From Streptomyces sp. QL37 (lineage in GTDB: Bacteria; Actinomycetota; Actinomycetes; Streptomycetales; Streptomycetaceae): 64,000 bases of DNA. The stretch is taken from the NCBI RefSeq assembly GCF_002941025.1, contig NZ_PTJS01000001.1, forward strand, positions 7,755,678 through 7,819,677. Reading direction: 5' to 3'. The notes under the pieces are model-generated. The model saw only the letters and a program-made list of their open reading frames with translations, did not search any database and was not told the DNA's origin. Both the position numbers and the translations under genes were made by a program. Below are positions 51,453 through 59,834 of this stretch, piece by piece (position 1 is the first letter of the stretch; each line of letters starts with the position of its first letter).

Positions 51453-52058
51453 GTGTCTAAAGAGCATGCGCGCAAGCGCCGCCGAGGGGCCGAGCTGGAA
51501 GCGGCGCTCCTGGAAGCGGCCTGGGACGAACTGACCGCTGCCGGCTACGAACAGCTGACCTATGAAGCGGTCGCGAGCCGCGCCGGCACCAGCCGCGCCG
51601 TCCTCTACCGTCGCTGGCCGACGAAGCGGGAGCTCGTCCTGGCCGCTCTGCGCAGCAAGGCACCACCCGTCCCGGACGAGCCGCCGGACACGGGGGATCT
51701 GCGCGGTGACGTGCTCGCCCTGCTCCGCTTCGTCGTCGGGCAGACGGCCGGTCTGGCCCATGTGCGACAGGCGCTCGCCGCGGAGCAGGGGCAGGACACG
51801 GAGCTGTCCGCGTACCTGACCTCACGCAACCGCAACCCTGGCGGCGACTGGATGCGTACGGTCCTGGAGCGTGCCGCCCGCCGCGGTGAGATCGATCCCG
51901 CGGTTCCGCTTCCCGGCCGGTTGGTCGCGCTCCCTGTGGTCCTGGTCCTCCACGACCTCCTCATGGCCCGCCGCACCCCCTCCGAGGCCGACCTGGAGGA
52001 AGTCGTGGACCTGCTGTTCCTCCCGCTCGTCGCGCTCCGGCGGGACCGGCGCGCCTGA
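51453..52058 (+). CDS. TetR/AcrR-family transcriptional regulator
   Basis: 201-residue regulator. The N-terminal helix-turn-helix is LLEAAWDELTAAGYEQLTYE followed by AVASRAGTSRAVLYRRWPTK. The C-terminal ligand/dimer domain is helical (VLALLRFVVGQTAGLAHVRQ). The GTG start at 51453 has no ribosome site but a -10 at the right distance for a leaderless mRNA. Divergent from the glycosidase-like gene with the operator in between, a standard self-regulating pair. Confidence 0.93.
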   Translation: MSKEHARKRRRGAELEAALLEAAWDELTAAGYEQLTYEAVASRAGTSRAVLYRRWPTKRELVLAALRSKAPPVPDEPPDTGDLRGDVLALLRFVVGQTAGLAHVRQALAAEQGQDTELSAYLTSRNRNPGGDWMRTVLERAARRGEIDPAVPLPGRLVALPVVLVLHDLLMARRTPSEADLEEVVDLLFLPLVALRRDRRA

Positions 52059-52161
52059 GGGCCTGCCGCCCGGATGTCACGGGGGGGAGCGGCCCCCGGT
52101 GTGAGGACCGTTGACAAAAGTGCGGCCTGCTAGAAACCTGTCACCTCGACACCGCAAAATA

Positions 52162-52189
52162 TTGACTGGTTCACTCAAAAATCTAGGCA
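52162..52189 (+). promoter_or_regulatory. Promoter of the GH87 gene
   Basis: TTGACT (52162-52167), 16 bp, TAGGCA (52184-52189) in an AT-rich block, leaving a leader of about 180 bases before the ATG at 52374. A second TTGACA lies at 52111 without a well-spaced -10. Confidence 0.5.
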
Positions 52190-52373
52190 ACGCGCGTGAG
52201 TTTCCGGCAGGTGGCCTGCTCCCTCTCCTGTCGGCGTCCCTGATCGCCCCCTCGTCGGTGTACCGGCAGCCCGCACCTGCCCGTCCTCGACCGCCGATGC
52301 CTCAGGCGTCGCGCGGGCGGCGACGTGTCGCCGTGCGCTTCCGGTCCCGCGGCCGCACGGAACAGAGGACAGC

Positions 52374-55300
52374 ATGAGATGGAAGCAATTCGGACGGCGG
52401 TTCGTCGTCGGCGCGGTGGCAGCCGCACTGACGACCGTCGGGCTCCTGCCCGCCGCCGCCACGGCGGCCGACCGGAGCCCCGACCTGGCCCTGGGCAAGC
52501 AGGTGACCACCAGCGGGTCGCACGGCGCCTACCCCGCGTCGAACGTCACCGACGGCAGCCAGCAGACGTACTGGGAGAGTCCCGGCACCTTCCCGCAGTG
52601 GGTCCGGATCGACCTCGGCAGCCGGTTCGACGTCGACCAGGTGGTGCTGAAGCTGCCGGCCACCTGGGAGGCCCGGACACAGACGCTCGGCGTCCAGGGC
52701 AGTACGGACGGGAGCAGCTTCAGCACCCTGTCGGCGTCGGCCGCCCGCGAGTTCACCCCGTCGGCGGGCAACACCGTCACCGTCGGTTTCACCGCGAAGC
52801 AGGTGCGGTACATCCGGGTCCAGGTGACCGCCAACACCGGCTGGAACGCCGCACAGCTCTCCCAGGTCGAGGTCCACGGCGAGGGCGGCTCCGGTCCGCT
52901 TCCCGGCGACGGCTCCAACCTGGCGCTGAACAAGCCGATCGAGGCGTCGTCGTCCACGCAGACCTATGTGGCGGCCAACGCCAATGACGACAAGCTCGGT
53001 ACGTACTGGGAGGCGAACGGCCACCCCTCGACGCTCACGGTGAGGCTCGGCGCCGACGCGGACATCCAGGCCGTCGTCGTCAAGCTCTCCCCGGACCAGG
53101 CATGGGCCACCCGGACGCAGAGTCTTCAGGTGCTCGGCCGCGCCGGGGCGTCCACCGGCTTCACCTCGCTGAAGGACCGTGCCGACCACGTGTTCAACCC
53201 CTCGGGGAACGAGAACACGGTGGCCATCCCGGTCAGCGGCAGGTACGCGGACGTGCAGCTCAAGTTCTTCGCCAACACCGGCGCCCCCGGGGCCCAGGTG
53301 GCCGAGATCCAGGTCGTCGGCACCGCGGCTCCCAACCCCGACCTGACCGTCACCGGACTGACCTGGTCACCCGCCACGCCCTCCGAGACGGACGACGTCA
53401 CCGTGAACGCCACCGTGCGCAACACGGGTACGGCCGCCGCCGCCGCGACCGCCGTCGACGTGAGCCTGGCAGGCGTGGTCGCCGGCAGCGCGGCGGTGAA
53501 CGGTCTCGCCGCAGGAGCGTCGGCCACGGTGCCGGTCGACGTGGGCAAGCGGCCGATGGGCGCGTACAGCGTCTCGGCCGTGGTCGATCCCACCGACACG
53601 GTCGTCGAGCAGGACAACAGCAACAACAGCCTCACCGCCTCGTCGAAGCTGGTCGTCGGCCAGAGCCCCGGCCCCGACCTGGAGGTGCTCGGCATCAGCT
53701 CCAGCCCGTCGAGTCCCGCTGTGGGCGCAGCCGTCAGCTTCACCGTCTCCCTCCACAACCGCGGTACAGCCGCAGTGAGTTCGTCCACAGTGACCCGGCT
53801 CCTGGTGGAGGGCGCCACCCTGAACGGGACAGCGGGGGCGGTTCCCGCCGGGGGCACGGTCACGGTGCCCATCGGCGGTAGCTGGACCGCGAGGAGCGGC
53901 GGGGCCAACCTCACCGCCACCGCGGACGCGACCGGTGTGGTCACCGAGACCAACGAGAACAACAACGTCTTCTCGCGCGCCATCGTGGTCGGCCGCGGCG
54001 CCGCCGTCCCGTACACCGAGTACGAGGCCGAACAGGGAGCGTACGAGGGGACTCTGCTGAAGTCCGACCGGAAGCGCACCTTCGGACACACCAACTTCGC
54101 CACGGAGTCCTCGGGCCGTGAGTCCGTGCGGCTGAACTCCACCGGTGAGTACGTCGAAGTCACCTCGACCGTGCCGACGAACTCGATCGTGGTCCGCAAC
54201 TCCATCCCCGACGCCCCCGGCGGCGGCGGGACCGAGGCGACGATCAGCCTGTACGTCGACGGCGCCTTCGCCCGGAAGCTGACCCTCTCCTCCAAGCACA
54301 GCTGGCTCTACGGCGACACCGACAGTCCGGAGGGTCTGACCAACCAGCCGCAGGCGGACGCCCGCAGGCTGTTCGACGAGTCCAACGCCCTGCTCGGCCG
54401 GACCTACCCCGCGGGGACGAAGTTCCGCCTCCAGCGGGACGCGGGCGACACGGCGTCCTTCTACATCATCGACCTCGTCGACCTGGAGCAGGTGGCGCCG
54501 GCGGCGGGCCAGCCGGCCGGATGCACCTCGATCACCGCCTACGGAGCCGTCCCGAACGACGGGATCGACGACACCGACGCCATCCAGCGGGCGGTGACGG
54601 CCGATCAGAACGGTGACATCGACTGCGTATGGATCCCGCCGGGGCAGTGGCGGCAGGAGCAGAAGATCCTGACCGACGACCCGCTGAACCGGGGGCAGTT
54701 CAACCAGGTCGGCATCAGGGACGTCACGATCCGCGGCGCGGGCATGTGGCACTCCCAGCTGTACACCCTCACCCAGCCGCAGAACGCGGGCGGGATCAAC
54801 CACCCCCACGAGGGGAACTTCGGCTTCGACATCGACGACAACACCAAGATCTCCGACCTGGCGATCTTCGGCTCCGGCACCATCCGCGGCGGAGACGGCA
54901 ACGCCGAGGGGGGCGTGGGCCTGAACGGACGCTTCGGTGACGACACCAGGATCACCAACGTCTGGCTGGAGCACGCGAACGTGGGGGTCTGGGTCGGCCG
55001 CGACTACGACAACATCCCGGACCTCTGGGGGCCCGGCGACGGCGTCGAGTTCACGGGGATGCGGATACGCAACACCTACGCGGACGGCATCAACTTCGCC
55101 AACGGGACGCGCAATTCCACGGTGTTCAACTCCTCCTTCAGGAACACCGGGGACGACTCGCTGGCCGTGTGGTCGAGCAAGTACGTGAAGAACCCGTCGG
55201 TGGACGTCGGCCACGACAACCACTTCCGCAACAACACGATCCAACTGCCGTGGAGGGCCAACGGCATCGCGGTCTACGGTGGTCACGGCAACACCATCGA

Positions 55301-55763
55301 GAACAACATCATCTCCGACACGATGAACTACCCCGGCATCATGCTGGCGACGGACCATGACCCGCTGCCCTTCTCCGGGGAGACGCTTATAGCCAACAAC
55401 GCTCTCCACCGCACGGGCGGGGCGTTCTGGGGGGAGGCCCAGGAGTTCGGCGCCATCACGCTGTTCGCCGCCGGCCAGGACATCCCGGGCGTCACGATCC
55501 GGGACACCGACATCCATGACTCGACCTACGACGGGATCCAGTTCAAGTCCGGCGGCGGGTCCGTGCCCGGAGCGCGGATCTCGGACGTCCGCATCGAAAA
55601 CTCCGTCAACGGGTCCGGGATCCTGGCCCACGGAGGCGCGCGGGGCAGTGCGACGCTGACCGATGTGACCATCACCGGTTCGGCGGACGGCGACGTCGAG
55701 GTCGAACCCGGATCGCAGTTCGTCATCAACGGCAGCGCGGGTACGGCGCCGGCCCGGAAGTAG
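52374..55763 (+). CDS. Secreted multidomain GH87 alpha-1,3-glucanase (mycodextranase-like)
   Basis: 1129-residue exported enzyme. Signal peptide to about residue 31 (AALTTVGLLPAAATA). Then two F5/8 type C (discoidin) modules, about 34-170 and 181-318 (ALNKPIEASSSTQTY); two CARDB modules, about 321-425 and 434-540; a carbohydrate-binding-like module starting YTEYEAEQGAYEG near 547; and from about 716 a right-handed beta-helix catalytic domain (ITAYGAVPNDGIDDTDAIQR). The three catalytic aspartates of GH87 fit D904 (ADGINFANG) and D927-D928 (NTGDDSLAVWS), with the 23/24-residue spacing of characterised enzymes. It should hydrolyse fungal or bacterial alpha-1,3-glucan. AGAGGA precedes the ATG. 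Confidence 0.88.
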   Translation: MRWKQFGRRFVVGAVAAALTTVGLLPAAATAADRSPDLALGKQVTTSGSHGAYPASNVTDGSQQTYWESPGTFPQWVRIDLGSRFDVDQVVLKLPATWEARTQTLGVQGSTDGSSFSTLSASAAREFTPSAGNTVTVGFTAKQVRYIRVQVTANTGWNAAQLSQVEVHGEGGSGPLPGDGSNLALNKPIEASSSTQTYVAANANDDKLGTYWEANGHPSTLTVRLGADADIQAVVVKLSPDQAWATRTQSLQVLGRAGASTGFTSLKDRADHVFNPSGNENTVAIPVSGRYADVQLKFFANTGAPGAQVAEIQVVGTAAPNPDLTVTGLTWSPATPSETDDVTVNATVRNTGTAAAAATAVDVSLAGVVAGSAAVNGLAAGASATVPVDVGKRPMGAYSVSAVVDPTDTVVEQDNSNNSLTASSKLVVGQSPGPDLEVLGISSSPSSPAVGAAVSFTVSLHNRGTAAVSSSTVTRLLVEGATLNGTAGAVPAGGTVTVPIGGSWTARSGGANLTATADATGVVTETNENNNVFSRAIVVGRGAAVPYTEYEAEQGAYEGTLLKSDRKRTFGHTNFATESSGRESVRLNSTGEYVEVTSTVPTNSIVVRNSIPDAPGGGGTEATISLYVDGAFARKLTLSSKHSWLYGDTDSPEGLTNQPQADARRLFDESNALLGRTYPAGTKFRLQRDAGDTASFYIIDLVDLEQVAPAAGQPAGCTSITAYGAVPNDGIDDTDAIQRAVTADQNGDIDCVWIPPGQWRQEQKILTDDPLNRGQFNQVGIRDVTIRGAGMWHSQLYTLTQPQNAGGINHPHEGNFGFDIDDNTKISDLAIFGSGTIRGGDGNAEGGVGLNGRFGDDTRITNVWLEHANVGVWVGRDYDNIPDLWGPGDGVEFTGMRIRNTYADGINFANGTRNSTVFNSSFRNTGDDSLAVWSSKYVKNPSVDVGHDNHFRNNTIQLPWRANGIAVYGGHGNTIENNIISDTMNYPGIMLATDHDPLPFSGETLIANNALHRTGGAFWGEAQEFGAITLFAAGQDIPGVTIRDTDIHDSTYDGIQFKSGGGSVPGARISDVRIENSVNGSGILAHGGARGSATLTDVTITGSADGDVEVEPGSQFVINGSAGTAPARK

Positions 55764-55792
55764 ATCAGCCGGGTCCCCGGACCGCGCCCGGT

Positions 55793-55828
55793 CCCCGGCC
55801 CGCTCGCCACGGCGCGAGCGGGCCGGGG
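55793..55828 (+). terminator. Terminator of the GH87 gene
   Basis: CCCCGGCCCGCTCGC (55793-55807) pairs perfectly over 15 bp with 55814-55828, loop CACGGC, 30 bp beyond the stop. Confidence 0.85.
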
Positions 55829-55919
55829 GAGCGGCGACCTCGGCCGACGGTGACCTCGTCCACCGAACCGTGACCGCGTGCCCGCGGCGTGCCCTCCGGG
55901 CAGCCCGCCCGCCGATTGA

Positions 55920-55933
55920 TTGATACGTTTCAA
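55920..55933. promoter_or_regulatory. LacI-family operator upstream of the isomerase gene
   Basis: TTGATACGTTTCAA is one mismatch from the perfect palindrome TTGAAACGTTTCAA, a common LacI/GalR-type site in actinomycetes. It lies about 70 bp before the start codon of the arabinose/fucose-isomerase-like gene. No lacI gene is present nearby. Confidence 0.7.
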
Positions 55934-56001
55934 CCCCTTGTCGGCCTGCGTCGCCCGTGCTTAACCTCGCAGCCGTGGAACTTCCAGGAAGGGGCGCTTG
56001 A

Positions 56002-57468
56002 ATGGCCGACGACCTTTCCCCCGCCGTGCTCGACGGGGCTCTCACCCCGGTGCGGCGGCGCCGTACCCGCGTCGGGCTGGTCTCCGGCGGACTCGGTGCC
56101 TACTGGCCGCAGTTCCCGGGCCTCCTCGGCCAACTGCGGGACTCGGCGCTGTTCGTCACCCGGCGCTTCGAGGAGATGGGCTGCGAGGTGGTCGACGCCG
56201 GCTTCATCTCGGACCCGCAGGAAGCCGCCAAGGCCGCCGAGGTGCTGCGCAAGGCCGACTGCGACATCGTCGTCACGTTCCTGACGACCTATCTGACCGC
56301 GTCGATGGTGCTGCCGATCGCGCAGCGCACGCACGCCCCCGTCCTGGTCATCGACCTCCAGCCGACCGAAGCGATGGACCACCAGAACACCGGCACGGGG
56401 CAGTGGCTGGCCTATTGCGGGCAGTGCCCCCTGCCGGAGGTCGCCAACGTCTTCCGGCGCAGCGGCATCCCGTTCCGTTCGGTCTCGGGGTACCTGCACG
56501 ACCGCAACGCCTGGACCCGGATCGGCAGATGGATCTCTTCGGCCGGTGTGCGTGCTGCGATGCGTCATGGCCGGCACGGCCTGATGGGCCACCTCTACCC
56601 CGGGATGCTGGACGTCTCCACGGACATGACGCTGGTGTCCAGCCAACTCGGCGGGCATGTGGAGGTGCTGGAATTCGACGACCTGCGGGTCAGGGTCGCG
56701 GCGGTGACGGACGAGCAGGCCGCCGAACGCGTCGCCCTGGCCCACCGCGTCTTCACTCTCGACGGCTCCGTCAAGGAGGAGGACCTCGACTGGGCGGCCC
56801 GGGTTTCGGTGGGTCTCGACCGCCTGGTGGAGGACTTCGGCCTCGACACTCTCGCGTACTACCACCGCGGCCTCGACGGCGAGATCCACGAGCGGCTCGG
56901 CGCGGGCATGATCCTCGGCGCCTCTCTGCTGACCGCCCGCGGCATACCGGTCGCCGGCGAGTACGAACTCCGTACCAGCCTCGCCATGCTGATCGCCGAC
57001 ACCCTCGGTGCGGGTGGGTCGTTCACCGAGCTCCAGGCCCTCAACTTCCGTGACGGGGTGGTGGAGATGGGACACGACGGGCCCGCCCACCTCGCCATCT
57101 CGTCCAGGGACCCGCTCCTGCGCGGGCTCGGTGTCTACCACGGCAAGCGTGGCTGGGGAGTCAGCGTGGAATTCGATGTGACGCACGGGCCTGTCACCAC
57201 CTTCGGCATCGGCCAGGAGGCGGACGGCACCTTCAGCTTCATCGTCTCCGAGGGCGAAGTCGTCCCGGGGCCCTTGCTGGAGATCGGGAACACCACCTCC
57301 CGGGTCGACTTCGGCTTCGACCCCGGGGAGTGGACGGACGCCTGGTCCTCGACCGGAATCGGGCATCACTGGACCCTCTGCACCGGCCACCGCGCCAAGG
57401 ACTTCAAGGCCGCGGCGGACCTGCTGGGCATCCCCTTCCACAGGGTCGACGGCCCCGGCGACCTGTGA
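56002..57468 (+). CDS. L-arabinose/L-fucose isomerase-family protein
   Basis: 488-residue cytoplasmic enzyme of the arabinose/fucose isomerase superfamily, aldose-ketose isomerases using Mn2+. Features are VGLVSGGLGAYWPQFPGLLG, CDIVVTFLTTYLTASMVLPI, LMGHLYPGMLDVSTDMTLVS and the metal-site region GAGMILGASLLTARGIPVAG, then EYELRTSLAMLIAD and VVEMGHDGPAHLAISS. AGGAAGGGG precedes the ATG. It is preceded by a LacI-type operator and stands alone, so it probably responds to a plant or bacterial pentose or deoxyhexose. Substrate not determined; many relatives are annotated only as arabinose isomerase-like. Confidence 0.88.
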   Translation: MADDLSPAVLDGALTPVRRRRTRVGLVSGGLGAYWPQFPGLLGQLRDSALFVTRRFEEMGCEVVDAGFISDPQEAAKAAEVLRKADCDIVVTFLTTYLTASMVLPIAQRTHAPVLVIDLQPTEAMDHQNTGTGQWLAYCGQCPLPEVANVFRRSGIPFRSVSGYLHDRNAWTRIGRWISSAGVRAAMRHGRHGLMGHLYPGMLDVSTDMTLVSSQLGGHVEVLEFDDLRVRVAAVTDEQAAERVALAHRVFTLDGSVKEEDLDWAARVSVGLDRLVEDFGLDTLAYYHRGLDGEIHERLGAGMILGASLLTARGIPVAGEYELRTSLAMLIADTLGAGGSFTELQALNFRDGVVEMGHDGPAHLAISSRDPLLRGLGVYHGKRGWGVSVEFDVTHGPVTTFGIGQEADGTFSFIVSEGEVVPGPLLEIGNTTSRVDFGFDPGEWTDAWSSTGIGHHWTLCTGHRAKDFKAAADLLGIPFHRVDGPGDL

Positions 57469-57488
57469 GCGACCGGTGGGGTCTCCGG

Positions 57489-57860
57489 TCAACCGTGTGG
57501 AGTCTTCACCACGTCGGCCCTGTCGGAGCCTTCGCGGCGCATGCGTTCCGCGCCCCAGGCGCCGAGCGGGCCCAGCGCCTGGTTGAGCGTGTGTCCGTGC
57601 TCGGTCAGGGAGTACTCCACGCGTGGCGGCACCTCGGCGTAGACCTCCCGGTGCACGAGGCCGTCCGCCTCCATCTCACGCAGGTGCTGGGTGAGCATCT
57701 TCTCGCTCACTCCCGGCAGTCCGCGGCGGAGCTCGGCGAACCGGCGTACGCGATGGGCGTCGAGCTCCCAGAGGATCAGCCCCTTCCACTTGCCGCTCAC
57801 CACGTCGAACGCGGCGTCGATCCCGCAGATGTAGGGCCCGCGTCTCGGCGCCTTGGTCAT
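57489..57860 (-). CDS. HxlR-family transcriptional regulator
   Basis: 123-residue winged-helix regulator: FDVVSGKWKGLILWELDAHR, FAELRRGLPGVSEKMLTQHL, then REMEADGLVHREVYAEVPPR with VEYSLTEHGHTL. It has one Cys (YICGIDAAF) in the N-terminal position used by redox- or aldehyde-sensing relatives. Divergent from an oxidoreductase gene with a compound palindrome between, the usual arrangement for a substrate- or stress-responsive pair. ATG 57860 has GGGAG upstream. Confidence 0.92.
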   Translation of the reverse strand: MTKAPRRGPYICGIDAAFDVVSGKWKGLILWELDAHRVRRFAELRRGLPGVSEKMLTQHLREMEADGLVHREVYAEVPPRVEYSLTEHGHTLNQALGPLGAWGAERMRREGSDRADVVKTPHG

Positions 57861-57870
57861 CAGTGGCTCC

Positions 57871-57910
57871 CTTACTAAAAGGTAAGTACCGCAGAAATTA
57901 GTGGGTACTT
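57871..57910. promoter_or_regulatory. HxlR operator region
   Basis: CTTAC-N6-GTAAG (57871-57886) and AAGTACC-N13-GGTACTT (57884-57910) are overlapping perfect inverted repeats in the divergent gap. TACTT/AAGTA arms of this kind are typical for HxlR-family operators. One regulator could control both directions. Confidence 0.65.
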
Positions 57911-57943
57911 CCGAGAGTAATGGTGCCCTCCGAGGATGGAGGG

Positions 57944-58849
57944 GTGAACGAACAGACCCGTAACACCCGACAAGACGACGCTGTCACCGTGATCGGGCTC
58001 GGCCCGATGGGCCAGGCGATGACACGCACCCTCCTCGCCACCGGCCGCCCGGTCACCGTCTGGAACCGCACCGCCGGCCGCGCCGACGGCGTCGTCGCCG
58101 ACGGGGCGACGCGCGCGGCGACACCGGGCGAGGCCCTCGATGCGAGCGGCCTCGTGATCCTCAGCCTCACCGACTACCGGGCGATGTACGACATCCTCGG
58201 CGATGCGACCGGATCGCTGGCCGGCCGGACGCTGGTGAACCTGAGTTCCGACACCCCCGATCGGACACGCGAGGCTGCCGCCTGGGCGGAGGGCCACGGT
58301 GCCGCCTTCCTCGCCGGCGGGGCCATGACCCCGGCGCCGATGGTCGGCACGGAGGCGTCCTACGTCTACTACAGCGGTCCCGGTGAAGTGATGGAGAGGC
58401 ACCGGGCGGCGTTGGCGCCGCTCGGCGCACCCAGGTATCTGGGTGACGATCCGGGCCTCGCCCAGATGATGTACCAAGCCCAGCTCGCGTTGTTCCTCAC
58501 CACCCTCTCCGCGCTGATGCACGCCACAGCGATGCTGGGAACCGCCGGGATGAAGGCCGAGGAATCGCTGCCGGAGCTGCTCGCCGCCGCAGGCACGATC
58601 GGCGACATCATGAGCGCCGGCGAGGAGCGTCCCGGCGCCGCGCTCGATGCCGGCGAGCATCCCGGCCACCTCAGCACGGTCACCATGATGGGTGCGACGG
58701 CCGACCACATCGTCGAGACCAGCACGTCACTCGGACTCGACCTCGCGCTCCCGCTGGCCGTGCGGGCCCACTACCGGCACGCGATCGAGGACGGGCACGG
58801 CAGCGACAACTGGACGCGCATCATCGACAGGATCCGGGCACCGCGCTGA
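57944..58849 (+). CDS. NAD(P)-dependent oxidoreductase, imine-reductase / 3-hydroxyisobutyrate dehydrogenase-like
   Basis: 301 residues. Rossmann motif VTVIGLGPMGQAMTRTLLAT near residue 14, then VTVWNRTAGRAD, whose Arg favours NADPH, and LVNLSSDTPDRTREAAAW. The C-terminal all-helical domain (YQAQLALFLTTLSALMHATA) is that of beta-hydroxyacid dehydrogenases and imine reductases. In the imine reductase group the usual catalytic Lys is replaced, and none is obvious here, which favours that assignment. The GTG at 57944 directly follows GGAGGG; ATG 57920 is an alternative. Divergent from and probably regulated by the HxlR protein. Confidence 0.88.
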   Translation: MNEQTRNTRQDDAVTVIGLGPMGQAMTRTLLATGRPVTVWNRTAGRADGVVADGATRAATPGEALDASGLVILSLTDYRAMYDILGDATGSLAGRTLVNLSSDTPDRTREAAAWAEGHGAAFLAGGAMTPAPMVGTEASYVYYSGPGEVMERHRAALAPLGAPRYLGDDPGLAQMMYQAQLALFLTTLSALMHATAMLGTAGMKAEESLPELLAAAGTIGDIMSAGEERPGAALDAGEHPGHLSTVTMMGATADHIVETSTSLGLDLALPLAVRAHYRHAIEDGHGSDNWTRIIDRIRAPR

Positions 58850-59034
58850 CCGCACACCCGTGCGTCTTCCCCCTGTCCGGACGCGGGGGACTTTCCGCAC
58901 TTGCATTCGGTTTGGACAGGTGGGAAAAATTGGGGCAAGGCGGACCGGGGTGGCTCTTCGGAGCCGCCCGGCCGGCCGGGCGGAAGGATCTGTCGTGCAC
59001 AGGTCCGGCGGTATCGAGATCGTGAGGTGGTCTC

Positions 59035-59166
59035 ATGGGCAAGATGGTTTCCGCGCTCAAGCTGCTGCGAGGGCGGAAGATGGAAGCGGACGGCAAGGCC
59101 CTGCAGGACCAGCGGCTGCGGGACGAGGGCCGCCGCCTGCAGGACCAGGTGCACGGCCGGCGGTAG
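59035..59166 (+). CDS. Small charged hypothetical protein
   Basis: 43 residues, ATG 59035 with GAGGTGG seven bases upstream. Sequence is helical and strongly charged: VSALKLLRGRKMEADGKALQ, then RDEGRRLQDQVHG. It is reminiscent of small stress-associated proteins, without a firm family match. Upstream (58905-58935) is an A/T-richer block around TTTGGACAGG and GGGAAAAATT that may be its promoter. Coding status is plausible, not certain. Confidence 0.5.
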   Translation: MGKMVSALKLLRGRKMEADGKALQDQRLRDEGRRLQDQVHGRR

Positions 59167-59196
59167 CAGCCCGTTCCTTTCTGCGTGGGCCCGGGC

Positions 59197-59808
59197 TCAG
59201 GCCCCGGCCCCGTAGACGCCCTTCTCCGGCTGCCCCGTCGATTCGAAGATGTGTACCGAGAGCCCGCGCGCGGTCGTCCTGTGACTGACGAGCCGCAGGC
59301 CGGCCGGGGCGCCGCCGTCCGGGAAGAGTCTGCGGCCCCGGCCCACCACGACCGGGGCGATCACGAGACGCAGCTCGTCGACCAGACCCGCTGCCAGCAA
59401 GGACTGGGCCAGCCGGGCGCTGCCATGGATCTGCAGGTCCCGGCCGGGCAGGGCCTTCACCTCGGCGACCTGGGCGGGGACATCCCCGTCCAGGACCGTT
59501 GTCGGGTTCCACGCGGCCGAGGTGAGGCTGTGGGAGGCGACGTACTTGGGCAGGCCGTTCATGAGGGGCGCGAAAGGATGGTCGGTCATCGTCGGCCAGT
59601 CCCGGGCGAAGTTCTCGTAGGTGCGGCGGCCGAACAGCAACGCGTCCGCTGTGCCGAGCCAGGTGGCAGCCACCTCCTCGAACTCCTCGTCCAGGTGCGG
59701 TACGAACCAGCCACCCTGGTCGAATCCGTCACTCCGGTCCTCGTCCGGGGATCCGGGGCCCTGGGAGACACCGTCGAGGGACAGGAACTCCTGTACGACC
59801 AGCCTCAT
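59197..59808 (-). CDS. Dihydrofolate reductase-family (RibD C-terminal-like) protein
   Basis: 203 residues of the DHFR-like/RibD_C superfamily: MRLVVQEFLSLDGVSQGPGS, TADALLFGRRTYENFARDWP, KYVASHSLTSAAWNPTTVLD and GRDLQIHGSARLAQSLLAAG, then VDELRLVIAPVVVGRGRRLF. These bind NADPH but act on varied pterin- or flavin-like substrates; true folate activity is unlikely. GGAG lies five bases before ATG 59808. It ends the minus-strand block, 27 bp downstream of the debranching enzyme gene. Confidence 0.9.
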   Translation of the reverse strand: MRLVVQEFLSLDGVSQGPGSPDEDRSDGFDQGGWFVPHLDEEFEEVAATWLGTADALLFGRRTYENFARDWPTMTDHPFAPLMNGLPKYVASHSLTSAAWNPTTVLDGDVPAQVAEVKALPGRDLQIHGSARLAQSLLAAGLVDELRLVIAPVVVGRGRRLFPDGGAPAGLRLVSHRTTARGLSVHIFESTGQPEKGVYGAGA

Positions 59809-59834
59809 CGCGCTCCACTCTCTTCCCGCCGGCG

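Noticed and set aside
53367..56045. 892-codon minus-strand open frame
   Set aside because: Antisense to the GH87 gene, whose domains are unambiguous; composition is that of a shadow.
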